Positions 12,113-22,166 of a stretch of DNA of 64,000 nt are shown in pieces. Location: positions 177,645 through 241,644 of the forward strand of contig NW_025955018.1 of assembly GCF_022376445.1 (NCBI RefSeq). Reading direction: 5' to 3'. The translations under genes were made by a program, and so were the position numbers. The notes beneath the pieces were generated by a model. It was not told the DNA's origin. It saw nothing but the letters and a program-made list of their open reading frames with translations, and did not search any database. This DNA comes from Fomitopsis serialis. Its lineage: Eukaryota; Basidiomycota; Agaricomycetes; Polyporales; Fomitopsidaceae. Positions within the stretch are counted from its first letter, which is position 1. Each line of letters begins with the position of its first letter.

Positions 12113-13824
12113 ATGTGCCTACTGAGCACTCTCAAGCTCGCACATCTTCCTCGACTGTCGGTCGGACTACCTCGCGCGGGAAGACACGCTCCGCATGTAG
12201 CTTGGACTCTGCGACGACCCTACTCTGGTCTAAATCTCGTACCGTCGCGGAGACAGCTGCTTGCCGGGGCTTCAAGTCTGCCTTGGACATCTCAAGTCGC
12301 TTCGCAGAGGCGATGGGAGCAAACCACCCCGCAAGAGGTCGAGAACACCAATGTGGAACACTCGCGCTTTGTCGCAGAGGCTCCGGCCAAGGCGCGGTGG
12401 AAGGAATCGGCGAACGGCATGAGCGGGACTGAGGCGACGGGCGAAGACTTCGAGTCCATCAGCGAAGGCAAAGGTGCGCATATACTCACCCCATGTACCG
12501 CAGGACACGCCGTTTACCGGAAGTCACCCAGGAAAACTCTCGCCGACGTCCTCCCACCTCTTCAAGCTCATCCTCCCGCTGGGCCAGCTCCGCTCGCCCG
12601 ACAGGCCCAACAACAGCATCAAGCCGCCCCCGCCGACCGTCTTCCTCCTGCACCCCTCGCAGCCCCTCTCGCACGTCGCCCGCCTCATCCTCGCCCAGCT
12701 CGCGCCCGCGACGCCGTCGATCTCCTTCCGGAGCACGACGCCGAGCATGCGCACCCTCCAGTGGGCAGACAGCACTGACGTCGGCGACTTCATCCGCGAC
12801 GCCGCGCGTGCGACCGAATTCGTCTTGCGCATAGGCGAGGATGTGGACAGCGCGGAGCCCCGCGCGACCATCCATGTCGAGGTCCCCAGCTTCGCGGACC
12901 GCACGCGCTTCCTCCGCCGGAAGCTGTCCGTCGTCGAGGAGGAGCTGCACGAGATGGAGGCGCTCAAGAGGGCGTGCGACCGCGAGGCGCACAGCGGCGC
13001 GCGCAGGATGGCGGTGGGCGGGCTCGCGATGCTTGTCGTGTACTGGGGTGCCGTCGCGCGCCTCACGTTCTGGGACCTCGGCTGGTGAGCGCGCCTCTCG
13101 TCCGCCCTCTCACTATCGTCTGACCGGGACTCCGCGCAGGGACGTCATGGAGCCCGTCACGTACCTCTCCGGCCTGAGCATGGTCATCATGGGCTACCTC
13201 TGGTTCCTCTACCAGGGCCGGGAGGTCTCCTACTCGTCCGTGCTGCAGCGCTCCGTGTCCGCGCGGCGCGAGGCACTCTACAAGGCGCGCGGGCTCGACG
13301 TCGACCGCTGGCTCGACCGCGTCGCCGAGCGCAAGTCGCTCCGCGCGGAGATCGGGAGGATCGCGGAGGACTACGACGAGCGCGTGTGGAAGGCGCGGCA
13401 GGAGGAGCGGGATGAACGGCAGCGGGACGTGACGAGGGTGCGCGACGAGGGTAATGGTGCGGCGGAGGATGGCGCGAGTGAGCGCCTTGCGCCTGTGCCG
13501 GACTCGGAGGAAGGGGATGGAGATGGGGCTGCACCGGCGGGGGAGTCGTCTGCGTCAACGGAGGCACTAGAGAAGCCACGGGATGAGGACGAGGGAGCCC
13601 GGATTCTCACAAGACGAACACGAAAGCATAGAATACCACGCCACGGCGCCCAGACAAGCTGCCGCGATCATTTGAGGTGTAGGAGAGAAGCGCGTCACGT
13701 CGATGTGAGCGACTACGCCATCGTTGCGGGGGGAATAGGAGGTAGTTCAATTTCGTCATCCAGCATTGAACTACCTACGCGACTGCGACGCGCGCCAGCA
13801 GTGCGTGCCACCGTATACTTATAA
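12113..13824 (+). CDS. MCU: Mitochondrial calcium uniporter, pore subunit
   Basis: Pore-forming subunit of the inner-membrane calcium channel. The diagnostic motif WDVMEPVTY is present: the W codon is split by the intron at 13085-13139 (55 bp), and D and E form the selectivity filter. It sits between two membrane helices (AVGGLAMLVVYWGAV and YLSGLSMVIMGYLWFLY). The first 40 residues are Arg/Ser/Leu-rich without acidic residues, fitting a mitochondrial presequence. Intron 1 is best placed at 12474-12531, because that acceptor restores the frame into KLSPTSSHLFKLILP. Coiled-coil segments flank the pore (FLRRKLSVVEEELHEME; RIAEDYDERVWKARQEER). The C-terminal tail after about 13600 is acidic then basic and poorly conserved, so the true stop could be earlier through an unseen intron. 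Confidence 0.9.
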
Positions 13825-14230
13825 GCAGTTACATGCAGTCGCGTATCCGAGAGAGGCCCCCATTTGTCTACATCTAGCCTACTGTACCCTATTCTCAATA
13901 TCGCACAATAACAATTACCATGCACTGGTAGGGAGGGTGGGTGCGTGGTTAAAATTGATGGAAACAATATTCAAAAAAGCTCCAGGCGTCAGTGGTGGTC
14001 CCCCGTCACACTGACACAATTGACCATGCAGACCCAGGTGACATTGTATGCAGTGCCACAGCCGTCCCGCATTGCGCAGAAGGCATTCAGCAGTACTTGC
14101 TGTATGGTCTACAATCAATTCACTTTTTCACATCCCGACGAGACCACGCCCACGTCCACACCCGCAGGCTCCCACACCGAGCCCAAATAACCTCCACCGC
14201 TCCCACCCTGACCCCCGAAAACGCGGCCGC
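13825..14230. other. Convergent intergenic gap MCU / aspartic protease
   Basis: The two genes end facing each other. The gap would contain both 3' ends. No gene is seen. Confidence 0.45.
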
Positions 14231-15866
14231 CTAGTTGGTCGTCGCGTCCGTGTACTGCGTCGTCGCAAAGCCCACCTGGCTCGCTCCCGAGTCGTACACA
14301 AAGTAGTAGCGCTCGAGCCAGGTCATGCCGTTGATGAACTCGAGCCCGTTCTCCCCGCTCGAGCCCATGTCGCTCACGACGAGGTACACGTAGTCGGTGG
14401 TGCCGCCGATCGCCGTGTTCAGCTGCGGGAATCAAATGAGTGCGCATGCGTTTAGAGAGACGGGGCGGAGGCACTGACGGAGCGCGGCCAGATCTGAGCG
14501 TTGGCGGTGAAGGTGTACTCGGTGCCACCGATCGTGAAGGTCATGTCCTTGAGATTGTTGTACTGCGACGTGCTCAGGCGCAGCAGGCCGGTGTTGTCAT
14601 CGAGCGTCGCGCCGGTCGCGGAGACGTAGCGGTTGTACGCGGCTGGACACACCGTCAGCGCGTCCGTAAGTGGACGCCATAAACTCACAGCTCGGGATGT
14701 AGATGAGGGTCGTGCCGGTGTCCACGATACCCGCCTCGTTGGAGAAGAGCGTCTCAGAGCCATAGGAACGGTCTGGGTATGCCGACGTAGTCTCCGGCCG
14801 GCTCGGTCGACGTGATGTCGCTGCACAGAGTATGGCCGCTCAGCACGGCCCCAGAGCAAGGTGTGATCATGCACGGCTTACTGTAGGTGAGGGTACCGGT
14901 GTACAGCTCGAGTCGGCGCCGCCGAAGGTGAGCACGCCGTTGGTGTCCGAGCCAGAGCTGCCGGTGATGGGTGCGAACGAGATGCCGAGCTCCTGTGCGG
15001 AGATGAGGCCCTGCGAGTACGCGTTCTGGACGACGGTGGGGATGCACGCGCTCTCGTCCGTCGTGAGCGTGCCGCAGGTGAGGTCCTCCGGACCGAGGCT
15101 ACGTGACTAGGATCAGATGCTGAAGACAGTGAGGACGTTGGAGAGGGCATACCCGAGAATGCCATCGACGCCCGAGAAGCCCGAGGAGGAGGAAGCGACA
15201 CCGATGGACTGCCCAGTGATGGCGAGGCCGTCCGCGATCGTGACAGTGTCGGTGTACTCAGTGCCCTCAAATTCACCCGAGCCGTAGGTGACCTCCTGCG
15301 GTGCGACGTGAGTGGCAGCCTGCTTATACTGGGCGAGGTATACGCACGACAGTCTGGCCAGTGCTAGTGGAAGTGCTGGTCTGTGTGTATGCCTGGTTGG
15401 CACCAACCCAGGTATTCGAGCTACCGGTGTCGACGATCAAGGTGTCTACGTACAGCAATCATCTATAGGAGATCGGGCGGCAGACGGCATACTCCTTACA
15501 GTCCGTAGCGGGTGAACCAACACCAACCTTCGACAGGGTCAGGCAATGTCAGGAGATGCCAACGTCTATGCTTACGGTCATGGTGTACTCCACGGCGCCA
15601 TTCGTCGCGTCGGTGTTGAACACAGTCGCCGCAGCGCTGAGCTTTTCCTTCACCAGCGTCTTCGCATCGTTGGAACACCGGTTGTTGCATCCACACATGA
15701 GGTTGGTGATCCGCACGCGGTCCATGTCGGGTACGGTCGACCCGTTCGTGAAGGTGAACTTGCGCGTGAACGGGACGCTCACGGGGGACTTGTCCCGCAC
15801 GAGGGGCGTCGCCGTCGCGGCCAGTGCGCCGAGGAGGGCCAGGTAGCCGGAGAGGCGAGACAGCAT
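14231..15866 (-). CDS. Secreted A1-family aspartic protease (polyporopepsin-like)
   Basis: A secreted pepsin-fold endopeptidase. The start at 15866 gives a clean signal peptide (LSGYLALLGALAATATP), then a propeptide. The first catalytic Asp is in LIVDTGSSNTWVG, the second in AGIVDTGTTLIYIP. Placed introns include 15528-15575, 15446-15499, 15296-15347 and 15099-15152, with a 28-base exon at 15500-15527 encoding VGVGSPATD. The flap region reads VTYGSGEFEG. The end is GFATTQYTDATTN before TAG at 14231-14233. The frame is broken three or four times between about 14770 and 14910: after GGADSS, at the splice into DITSTEPAG, and at GDYVGI/SYGSETLF. Each is a single-base change, so the gene is either recently dead or mis-assembled here. 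The family is certain; the functional state is not. Confidence 0.85.
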
Positions 15867-15922
15867 GGTGCAAGAAACCGGTAGCACACGGTCAGGGAAC
15901 TTACAGGGGTGTGCATAGCTGC

Positions 15923-15928
15923 TTTATA
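15923..15928 (-). promoter_or_regulatory. TATA box of the aspartic protease gene
   Basis: The minus strand reads ACTATAAAGC here, about 57 bases upstream of the protease start codon at 15866. Position and sequence fit a core promoter TATA box. Confidence 0.45.
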
Positions 15929-17963
15929 GTGGGGCAAAGGCCCCCAGGCCACTTACGAAGATAGCTCGCAGTGAGAGTTTGCAAGGTCGAGTGCGCGCAT
16001 TCAGAGCGAGGCCGGAGAACACCCGAGCAGTGTTGGGGAACATCAGAGCCGGACACAGTCCGGCGGTACCAGAGGGGGAAGTGCACATGCCATATGTACG
16101 GCTGCGCAGGGATTGGCGGATGGAAATAGACACGTACTGCGATAAGGCGTCGGATAGGGAGCTATTCACAGTTGTATTCAGACATGTTCGAGGGAGTGTC
16201 GATCATATTGCTCGTAGCAAGATGCATGCCCTACAGATCTCATCTAGGACGTTCGCTGTTGAGCAAGTGAAGATGGTTTTCTCAACGGTAGGACGCACAT
16301 TCCGAGGTTGAAGCCTGCTAGGGATACCTCGTGCTTGAGTTCTGGTTGAGTTCATACCGAGATTTGTTCGGCAGAGCCCGTCTGCACTGCGCTCATTTTG
16401 CGGAGTGTCCCCGGCGCGGATCGAGAATGGAGGCCATGTCATTCTCAGGCAGTCGTCTTGGCGAGAAGAAGTCCAAGCTCGAGGTTGCGCGGCTGCCGAG
16501 CTGCCCGACGACAACAATGTACGAGAGCCGGCCTTCCGACACTAATCGTATTCGCGGTACCATCGATATCAAAGTCGCTGTGGATCTATAGATACGGACT
16601 GTCGAGAAAGCCAACATGCTCTTGCAGCTCGGTGAAGCTGGTTGACTTTCGGCCTTCACGTCACCACGAGTACCTGTCCGCTGAAGACGCCATCTCCGCT
16701 GGTTAGGTAAAGCCTATGTTCAGAAGTAATGAGAGCATATCGCAGTGACGGAATCGTCAAACTAAGATAAACGCGTACCTAGATACGTGGCCTAGAGGAC
16801 ATCTTCTGTGTCCCTCGGACGATGATCACCTGAGCATGCTTGATCCCAATCAATACAATCCCAAGGACCCACTGCATGGCCCATGTGGAATCCTGGGACA
16901 CATACGCATGGTAGCACGGAGGATGAACGTGCGAGGGTGCACTGTGTGCCTGAAGAAGTCGGTCGACGTAGTCGATCCTTTCGGCCTTCCTTCGGTTACG
17001 AGGACGTTCGAGTAGCTGCATTCAGAGAAACCGACTTACCAGAGTGTCTACATACATACTGCCAGTGGGTGCCACTGTCGAGTCGTGTGAACGACAGGGA
17101 TTGTTGGGATTGTTGCGGAGGCCGCGGGACAGGGGTTGCTGTGTACTGTAATGGCTTACCTTCAACACTTCATCCGAACTGCGGACAAGCAAACGCTGAC
17201 CCTCGTGCTCGTGAACTCATCCTGTCCACGTCCAGAATCTCTCGCGGGTCATGCTGGGTGAGAGAAACTCATAACACGAGGTCAGCTTCATATACATCGC
17301 ATCCTTGCCGGTTGACGAAGACGGACGACTGAGGCAGGCCTAGAAACAAACCGTGTCTCGCCGCATTTGCCATCTCTTTTGCAACCTGGCTGGACCATCT
17401 GATATACCACAATGACAGAGATGTCCTGTGAGAATGGAACATGCGTGAGAATAGACATTCACTGACTAGATAGAATGTATACTACCTGTCGCTCGAGCGG
17501 TTCCCTCGAAGCGGGCACACGGACGTGCCGATGATCCCAGACGAAGCACATAAAAGTACGAAGGGCGTCCTGTCGATCGACAGAGCAAACAGCGACAGAC
17601 CCTGGGTTGATCGCTGACAGGGACGGATGGAGAATCAAACCTCGTCTGGGAACACAATGCGCATACATTCGATAGCATGAAAGCGGTACGACAGCAAGTC
17701 TTGAGATAGGATAAAATATGGGACTCGCATGCAGGGTAGATGGCTAGAAGTCGCCAGGAACAGCCCAGGCGCGGCAACGCAAATTCAGAAGCTGGCTGTA
17801 TGCGCAGCGTCCAGATAAAGGACACCGTCTTGGCGGATAAGTCGTATAGCCCAAGAGGGTGTAGCTCTGGCCGCAGAGGACGGCGAGATTAGCTCGCTTG
17901 GTATCTTCACGGATGGCCGTGCCCAAGTATGATGTGAAGGTGCTCAGGCTCCGCACCTGGGAG
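15929..17963. other. Two-kilobase segment with no recognised gene
   Basis: Several short frames with hydrophobic stretches occur on the minus strand (about 16400-16660 and 16780-17020), but none shows a family match or plausible splicing. It may hold a decayed membrane-protein gene, but I cannot support one. Confidence 0.4.
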
Positions 17964-18929
17964 TCAAGCAATCTCCTCTGCCCAACGCAGAACATCCTCG
18001 GTTGACGCGCTAGCCTACAACCGGACGCATTTTTAGAGGGCACCCAGGATGCTAGATACATGCTCACCGTGGACGTCCCTGGTCCTTTGTCACTACGCGA
18101 AGAGCTTTGCCTCCGAGCCTTCTGCACCGTCCACGCATTGCAGCTAACTGTGCCTCCAGCCCGTCGCATTTACTACACATGTCAAAGGTCAGCGACACAG
18201 AGCGGCTGAGAGGCTGAGTCACCACGCACTCATGTATCGCTTTGGTCTCCTCCTGCGCACTCGAGCTGCCTCCGCATCATGAGCTCCAGGTTCCGCGAGC
18301 TTGCACGGGACGCAGGTCGTTGCCGCGGCCATGATGTTCTGGCCAGAACGGTGACCCACTCCACTTGTTTCTGCCATTCCGGAGGCGTGGCGGACGACGC
18401 GGTGGGTGGTGGCGCGAGTAACGCATCTAGGAGCTGCGAGTAGGTTACGAGCATGGACCGTAGGATGTTGCTGAGTGCAGGTCGGCGGTCTGTGTGGCTT
18501 TAGTGGGCGTTACCGTGGCTGTCGACAAGCGACTTACCGACGCTGGGGTCCGCCGGGTACAGTTGATGGCCACCAAGCTCTGCGAGTGACGGTATCGTCT
18601 CCTTGACCTGATGAATGCGTAGAATAGTGAATATATGCGCAGTATCTGAGTAGGGCACGTCCGTACAAACCATGTGTCTCCGAAGACCGTATAGTGGCCC
18701 CTTCCAGTATCCAGTCCACTCTCGGCTTTTCAAGCTGCACGAGCGGCCAGTCTGGTACGTCCGTCTGGTCCTTCAACTCCTCATATTGGTTGACCGTTGA
18801 GAGGTCCGTGTCTTCGAAGCGCTCGTGGAGGAGTCCGAGCAGATTGAGGTTGTGCGTCGTATACTTGGTGTAGTGGGAGGGTGGTGAGGGGAATGGATTC
18901 CTCAGTTCAGTCTCCTCATCGTCTTCCAT
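17964..18929 (-). CDS. MED7: Mediator complex subunit 7
   Basis: MED7 is a middle-module subunit of Mediator, the coactivator bridging transcription factors and RNA polymerase II. The start MEDDEETELRNPFPSPPSHY and the blocks DVPDWPLVQLEKPRVDWIL, KETIPSLAELGGHQLYP and MLVTYSQLLDALL are typical. Introns separate the exon ending FGDTWF from VKETIPSL and lie before DRRPALSNILRSM; two more follow, and the gene ends TEDVLRWAEEIA at TGA 17964-17966. To read all these blocks, one base must be restored at several places: GGGG before the HYTVFGDTW stretch (about 18693), then about 18343, 18325, 18290 and 18260 in the helical C-terminal half, and once near 18150. It is divergent from the BCL7-like gene, with 227 bases between start codons. 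Confidence 0.85.
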
Positions 18930-19156
18930 TTCAACTCAGAGAGTACAGAGTGTGAGAGTTCGTTGAGAGGCAGCGTCGTCGTCAGAGTTCATCAAGTCGA
19001 AGCAGCGAGCAGTTGCAGGCAGTTGCGCGCTCAGCTCACCGCGAACAGCGCGTAGACGCCCCACCTCCTGCTGATTTAGACGCCTGTCCACTGCTCGCGC
19101 TCATTCGATCATACACTGCGCCTCACACATATCGCAGCCGTTACTTTTGCCCCACC
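18930..19156. promoter_or_regulatory. Short bidirectional promoter region, MED7 / BCL7-like
   Basis: Only 227 bases separate the two start codons of divergent genes, so the promoters must overlap or be shared. No clear TATA box is visible in either direction. Confidence 0.45.
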
Positions 19157-19864
19157 ATGTCTACAAGGAGGAGAGTCGGCTTCAGTAACACGACCTCAGA
19201 GGCGTCGCGGCGGCAGCTGATGCAACCGGTGCCCTGCTGGGAGAAAGTCTGGGTGCTCCCAGACAACGCAGGGCCAGGTTCGACTCTGAAGATATACAAG
19301 TGGGTGAAAACCGAAAAGAAGCAGGTCTGTTCCTATTCTGAGTCTTTTATCTCGTTCCCATTGACCATATGGTAGCAATTCAGTGACGATGAGAACGAAA
19401 CCGACCAACCGCTCGCGCCTCTCCCCGAACCAGATGAGGTCGAGGTGGTCGATGGCGACGAGGAGATAGACCAAGACGAGGCCAACACGTCCATCGCTCC
19501 CGAGACTGCCGCCGCCTCGCGCGACGTCTCCGAGATGCCCATAGGGCCCAAGGACGACGCGCTCTCCAAGCCAGGCACGCCGAAGCCGCACCCGCTCTCC
19601 ATGTCCTTCATGCCGGAGCCAGACGTGGACGACGCGCTCGACGACCTGCTGAAGCCGCGCGAGGGCGAGCTTGACGCAGCGGTGGGCGCGGACGGGATGG
19701 GCGACATGGGCGGTATGACGCTGGACATGTCGGGCGTGGGCCCGGATGGGGAGCCGTTCGAGGGCGCGACCCTCAGTCAGCTCCAGTCGGATGATGCGCT
19801 GCTAGGTGCCGGTGGGCTCATGGATAGCAGTATGGACGACCCATTCGCACCCCCTTCCTCGTGA
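19157..19864 (+). CDS. BCL7 N-terminal domain-like protein, possible SWI/SNF subunit
   Basis: Starts at ATG 19157 (MSTRRRVGF). The N-terminal part reads PCWEKVWVLPD and then TLKIYKWVKTEKK, which resembles the short conserved domain of animal BCL7 proteins (a WEKKWV element followed by a strand ending in IYKWVP). BCL7 proteins are subunits of BAF (SWI/SNF) chromatin remodellers. One intron at 19325-19375 joins KKQ to QFSDDENETDQ. The rest is acidic and low complexity, with methionine- and glycine-rich repeats near the end (GDMGGMTLDM) and a terminal SMDDPFAPPSS before TGA 19862-19864. The similarity is short and was judged by eye, so the SWI/SNF role is an inference. The gene is intact and its structure is convincing. 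Confidence 0.6.
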
Positions 19865-22166
19865 GGCAATTCGGAGACAATGTCAAGCAGAGGCAGTTCG
19901 CAGTGCGGCACCCTCGTTGTGATCAGATCCTGGACAATACCGACGGTCGACCAGGAAGAACATGTCCAGTCAGGAGTGAATAGTGCATGCTGTGGGGACG
20001 TGAGGTACGATAGGTTTTGTGAATTTGCGTTGATGTTGTATGCTCAGGGAAGTGTGTACGGACGCAAGACTGCCAGGGGACGGACAATAGTACAGGAGCC
20101 AGTCGCAGCAAAGAGTGTACATACATTCGCTTGAAGGACGCAATGTTTGTTCGCTTGGAACTTTCTGGATGAACATATGAGAACCCGTACCATCATCTGT
20201 ACGCACACCCGCTCCTCCGTCACCATTGAGTAGTTGTGTAGCCTGGTCATCAGGAGCACGACCGCTGCGTTACATACTAAGCCTGCGCTATTTCTGCATG
20301 AGCGCTGGCTCACACTGCAAGATTGTTGTATCGCATCATGGCATAGGCACAACAAGCAGCCTAATTACACGATAATCTGGATTCAATGAGATGAACTGAG
20401 AGCATACATCGACTGAGTTAGTATACATTATAATCATGGTACCTGCACAGGCAGAGGCACTGGCCCGTTACTCTTTGAGGGCCGACGGTGACGAGGGGGA
20501 GGTACGCTGTGACCAAGGCGGAAAACGCGACGCTGTGTAGTAAGAGGGAACATATATCAGCCATACAACTCGGGGAGGGCATACAAAATGATGTAACGCA
20601 CAGCACGGAGGTGATAGGGCTCGTGCCGCCGTCCTTCGTGCGTAATGGGTGCTGGTTGATCATGCTGTTGAACGAGAGCACCAAGGCGGGCCATGCAAGA
20701 TATCTGACGAAATACACGGTCAGCGATGGACTCGGAGCTAGTTTGAGACAGACGCACCGGTTACGAGTGACCATGATCAGACCGGTCGCGAACAATGCTG
20801 CGAACGTCCGGCACGAGCTCAGCCGCTAGCACTCCATCCACATATTACTTGATACTCACTGGTTGCGCTGAAACCGTCTGCAACAGCTCCTGTCTCAGCA
20901 TCGCTGACACGAAGCTAGGGGCACATTGAGTTACTCACCGACCGAGTCCGTCTGCCATGACTCTGGGAACGTCAGAGCAACCTCCGCTGAGGCGTCTCGC
21001 GGGTCGTCGGCCGGGCGAAGTGAGGAGGGAGTTTGTGGGATGCTAGACATCGCTGAGTGTCTGGGCGCAGCGTAAGGTGCTGAAGAGATGCTTGTAAGTA
21101 TTGTACAAGCAGTCCCCGACTCCGACCGGAGGGAGGAGGGCTTTGTCGACCATAAGTCGTTCGCAGCCGGCGATGCCGCTCCCTCCGTGGGAAACACGTG
21201 ACTCATAATTCCCATAAGCGGTATCGCAGCAATGCTCGAGTGTCTTACGAGGCAGCGCGAGGCGGTTGGATCCTTCCGTGCTTCTGGCTGCGTCTGGACG
21301 CCTGGATCTTTGACCATCGAATAAGTCCTCCCAAAGGTAGGAGGGCCTCTATTATGTTGAGAGCCCTCGCATGTACTGTAGTATGTATTACGGTAAGTAA
21401 GTTCGCCGTGTGGCTCAGACTCGTGGAAGCCCGAGACGCCCGGGCGGCGAAGCCGCCGCGGGCGTGAGGGCTTCCAATTGAGTCTCCATACCATTCCGAT
21501 GGTACTTACAATATTAAAATACACACATAATATACTATGGTGCCGCTGTGGCAGGCTGAGTATAATAGCTGTGTGCCATGCAGGAGTCGGGGATCGGCGC
21601 TTGCGCCGCTACGATACGACCGTGACGGCGGTAGAACATATACAGTACGAGCGCTTGTATGGTCTGTAGCGATCCACGTGATCGCAGTACACTTGGGCGT
21701 CTCCACGGGCACGAAGGATTTCAATCCTCTACTGTTCCGAGACTGAATGGCTAGTATCATACCATGATCCATCGTGTCTGTTCAAATGCCATTGTACAGT
21801 TATCAACGACCTTGATATACTCTCAGGCGCATAGACAGGTCTACTTAGTGAGTCTGCTAATCTCTCGCACACTGCAGTTGCTCATCAATAATCTATCGAC
21901 GAGACTTCAGATGCCTGGAATCTGCCTTGGCGTAGAACCTCAACCCGTGATAAGTATCCTTGAACAACCGCGTGGGCACCGACCAGGCACCGACGCTCAT
22001 TCTTATCGTAGTGCATGGAGCTCGAGTCAGTACTAGTGTCAATCAAGGGACGATAACAGCGCTCACAGAAAGCAGTCATATGAGAAGTTTCGCAGGGCTT
22101 GAATATGAATACGTGTTTACACCGCGCCCTTGGTCTGACTACTACCCATCAGCTTCAGCTCTAGCG
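19865..22166. other. Intergenic, contains a strong hairpin; no secure gene
   Basis: About 2.3 kb between the BCL7-like gene and the permease. Minus-strand frames between 20450 and 21130 can be linked by GT-AG steps and include hydrophobic stretches (TVYFVRYLAWPALVL; SLLLHSVAFSALVTAYLPLV), so a decayed or poorly conserved membrane protein is possible. I recognise no family. Confidence 0.3.
21425..21475. repeat. 51-base GC-rich nested hairpin
   Basis: Outer arms GGAAGCCC (21425-21432) and GGGCTTCC (21468-21475) pair perfectly. Inside them CGCCCGGGCGGC (21437-21448) pairs with GCCGCCGCGGGCG (21452-21464) with a single bulge around a GAA loop. The two stems are separated by short unpaired GAGA and TGA spacers. 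No poly-T or coding context explains it. Confidence 0.7.

Noticed and set aside
12841..13139. Open frame beginning MWTARSPARPSMSRSP upstream of the last MCU exon.
   Set aside because: It is out of frame with the conserved MCU exon on the same strand; the intron at 13085-13139 joins the true frames at the WDVMEPVTY motif.
15929..17963. A decayed multi-pass membrane protein.
   Set aside because: Hydrophobic fragments are present, but no consistent order, splice sites or family motifs could be found.
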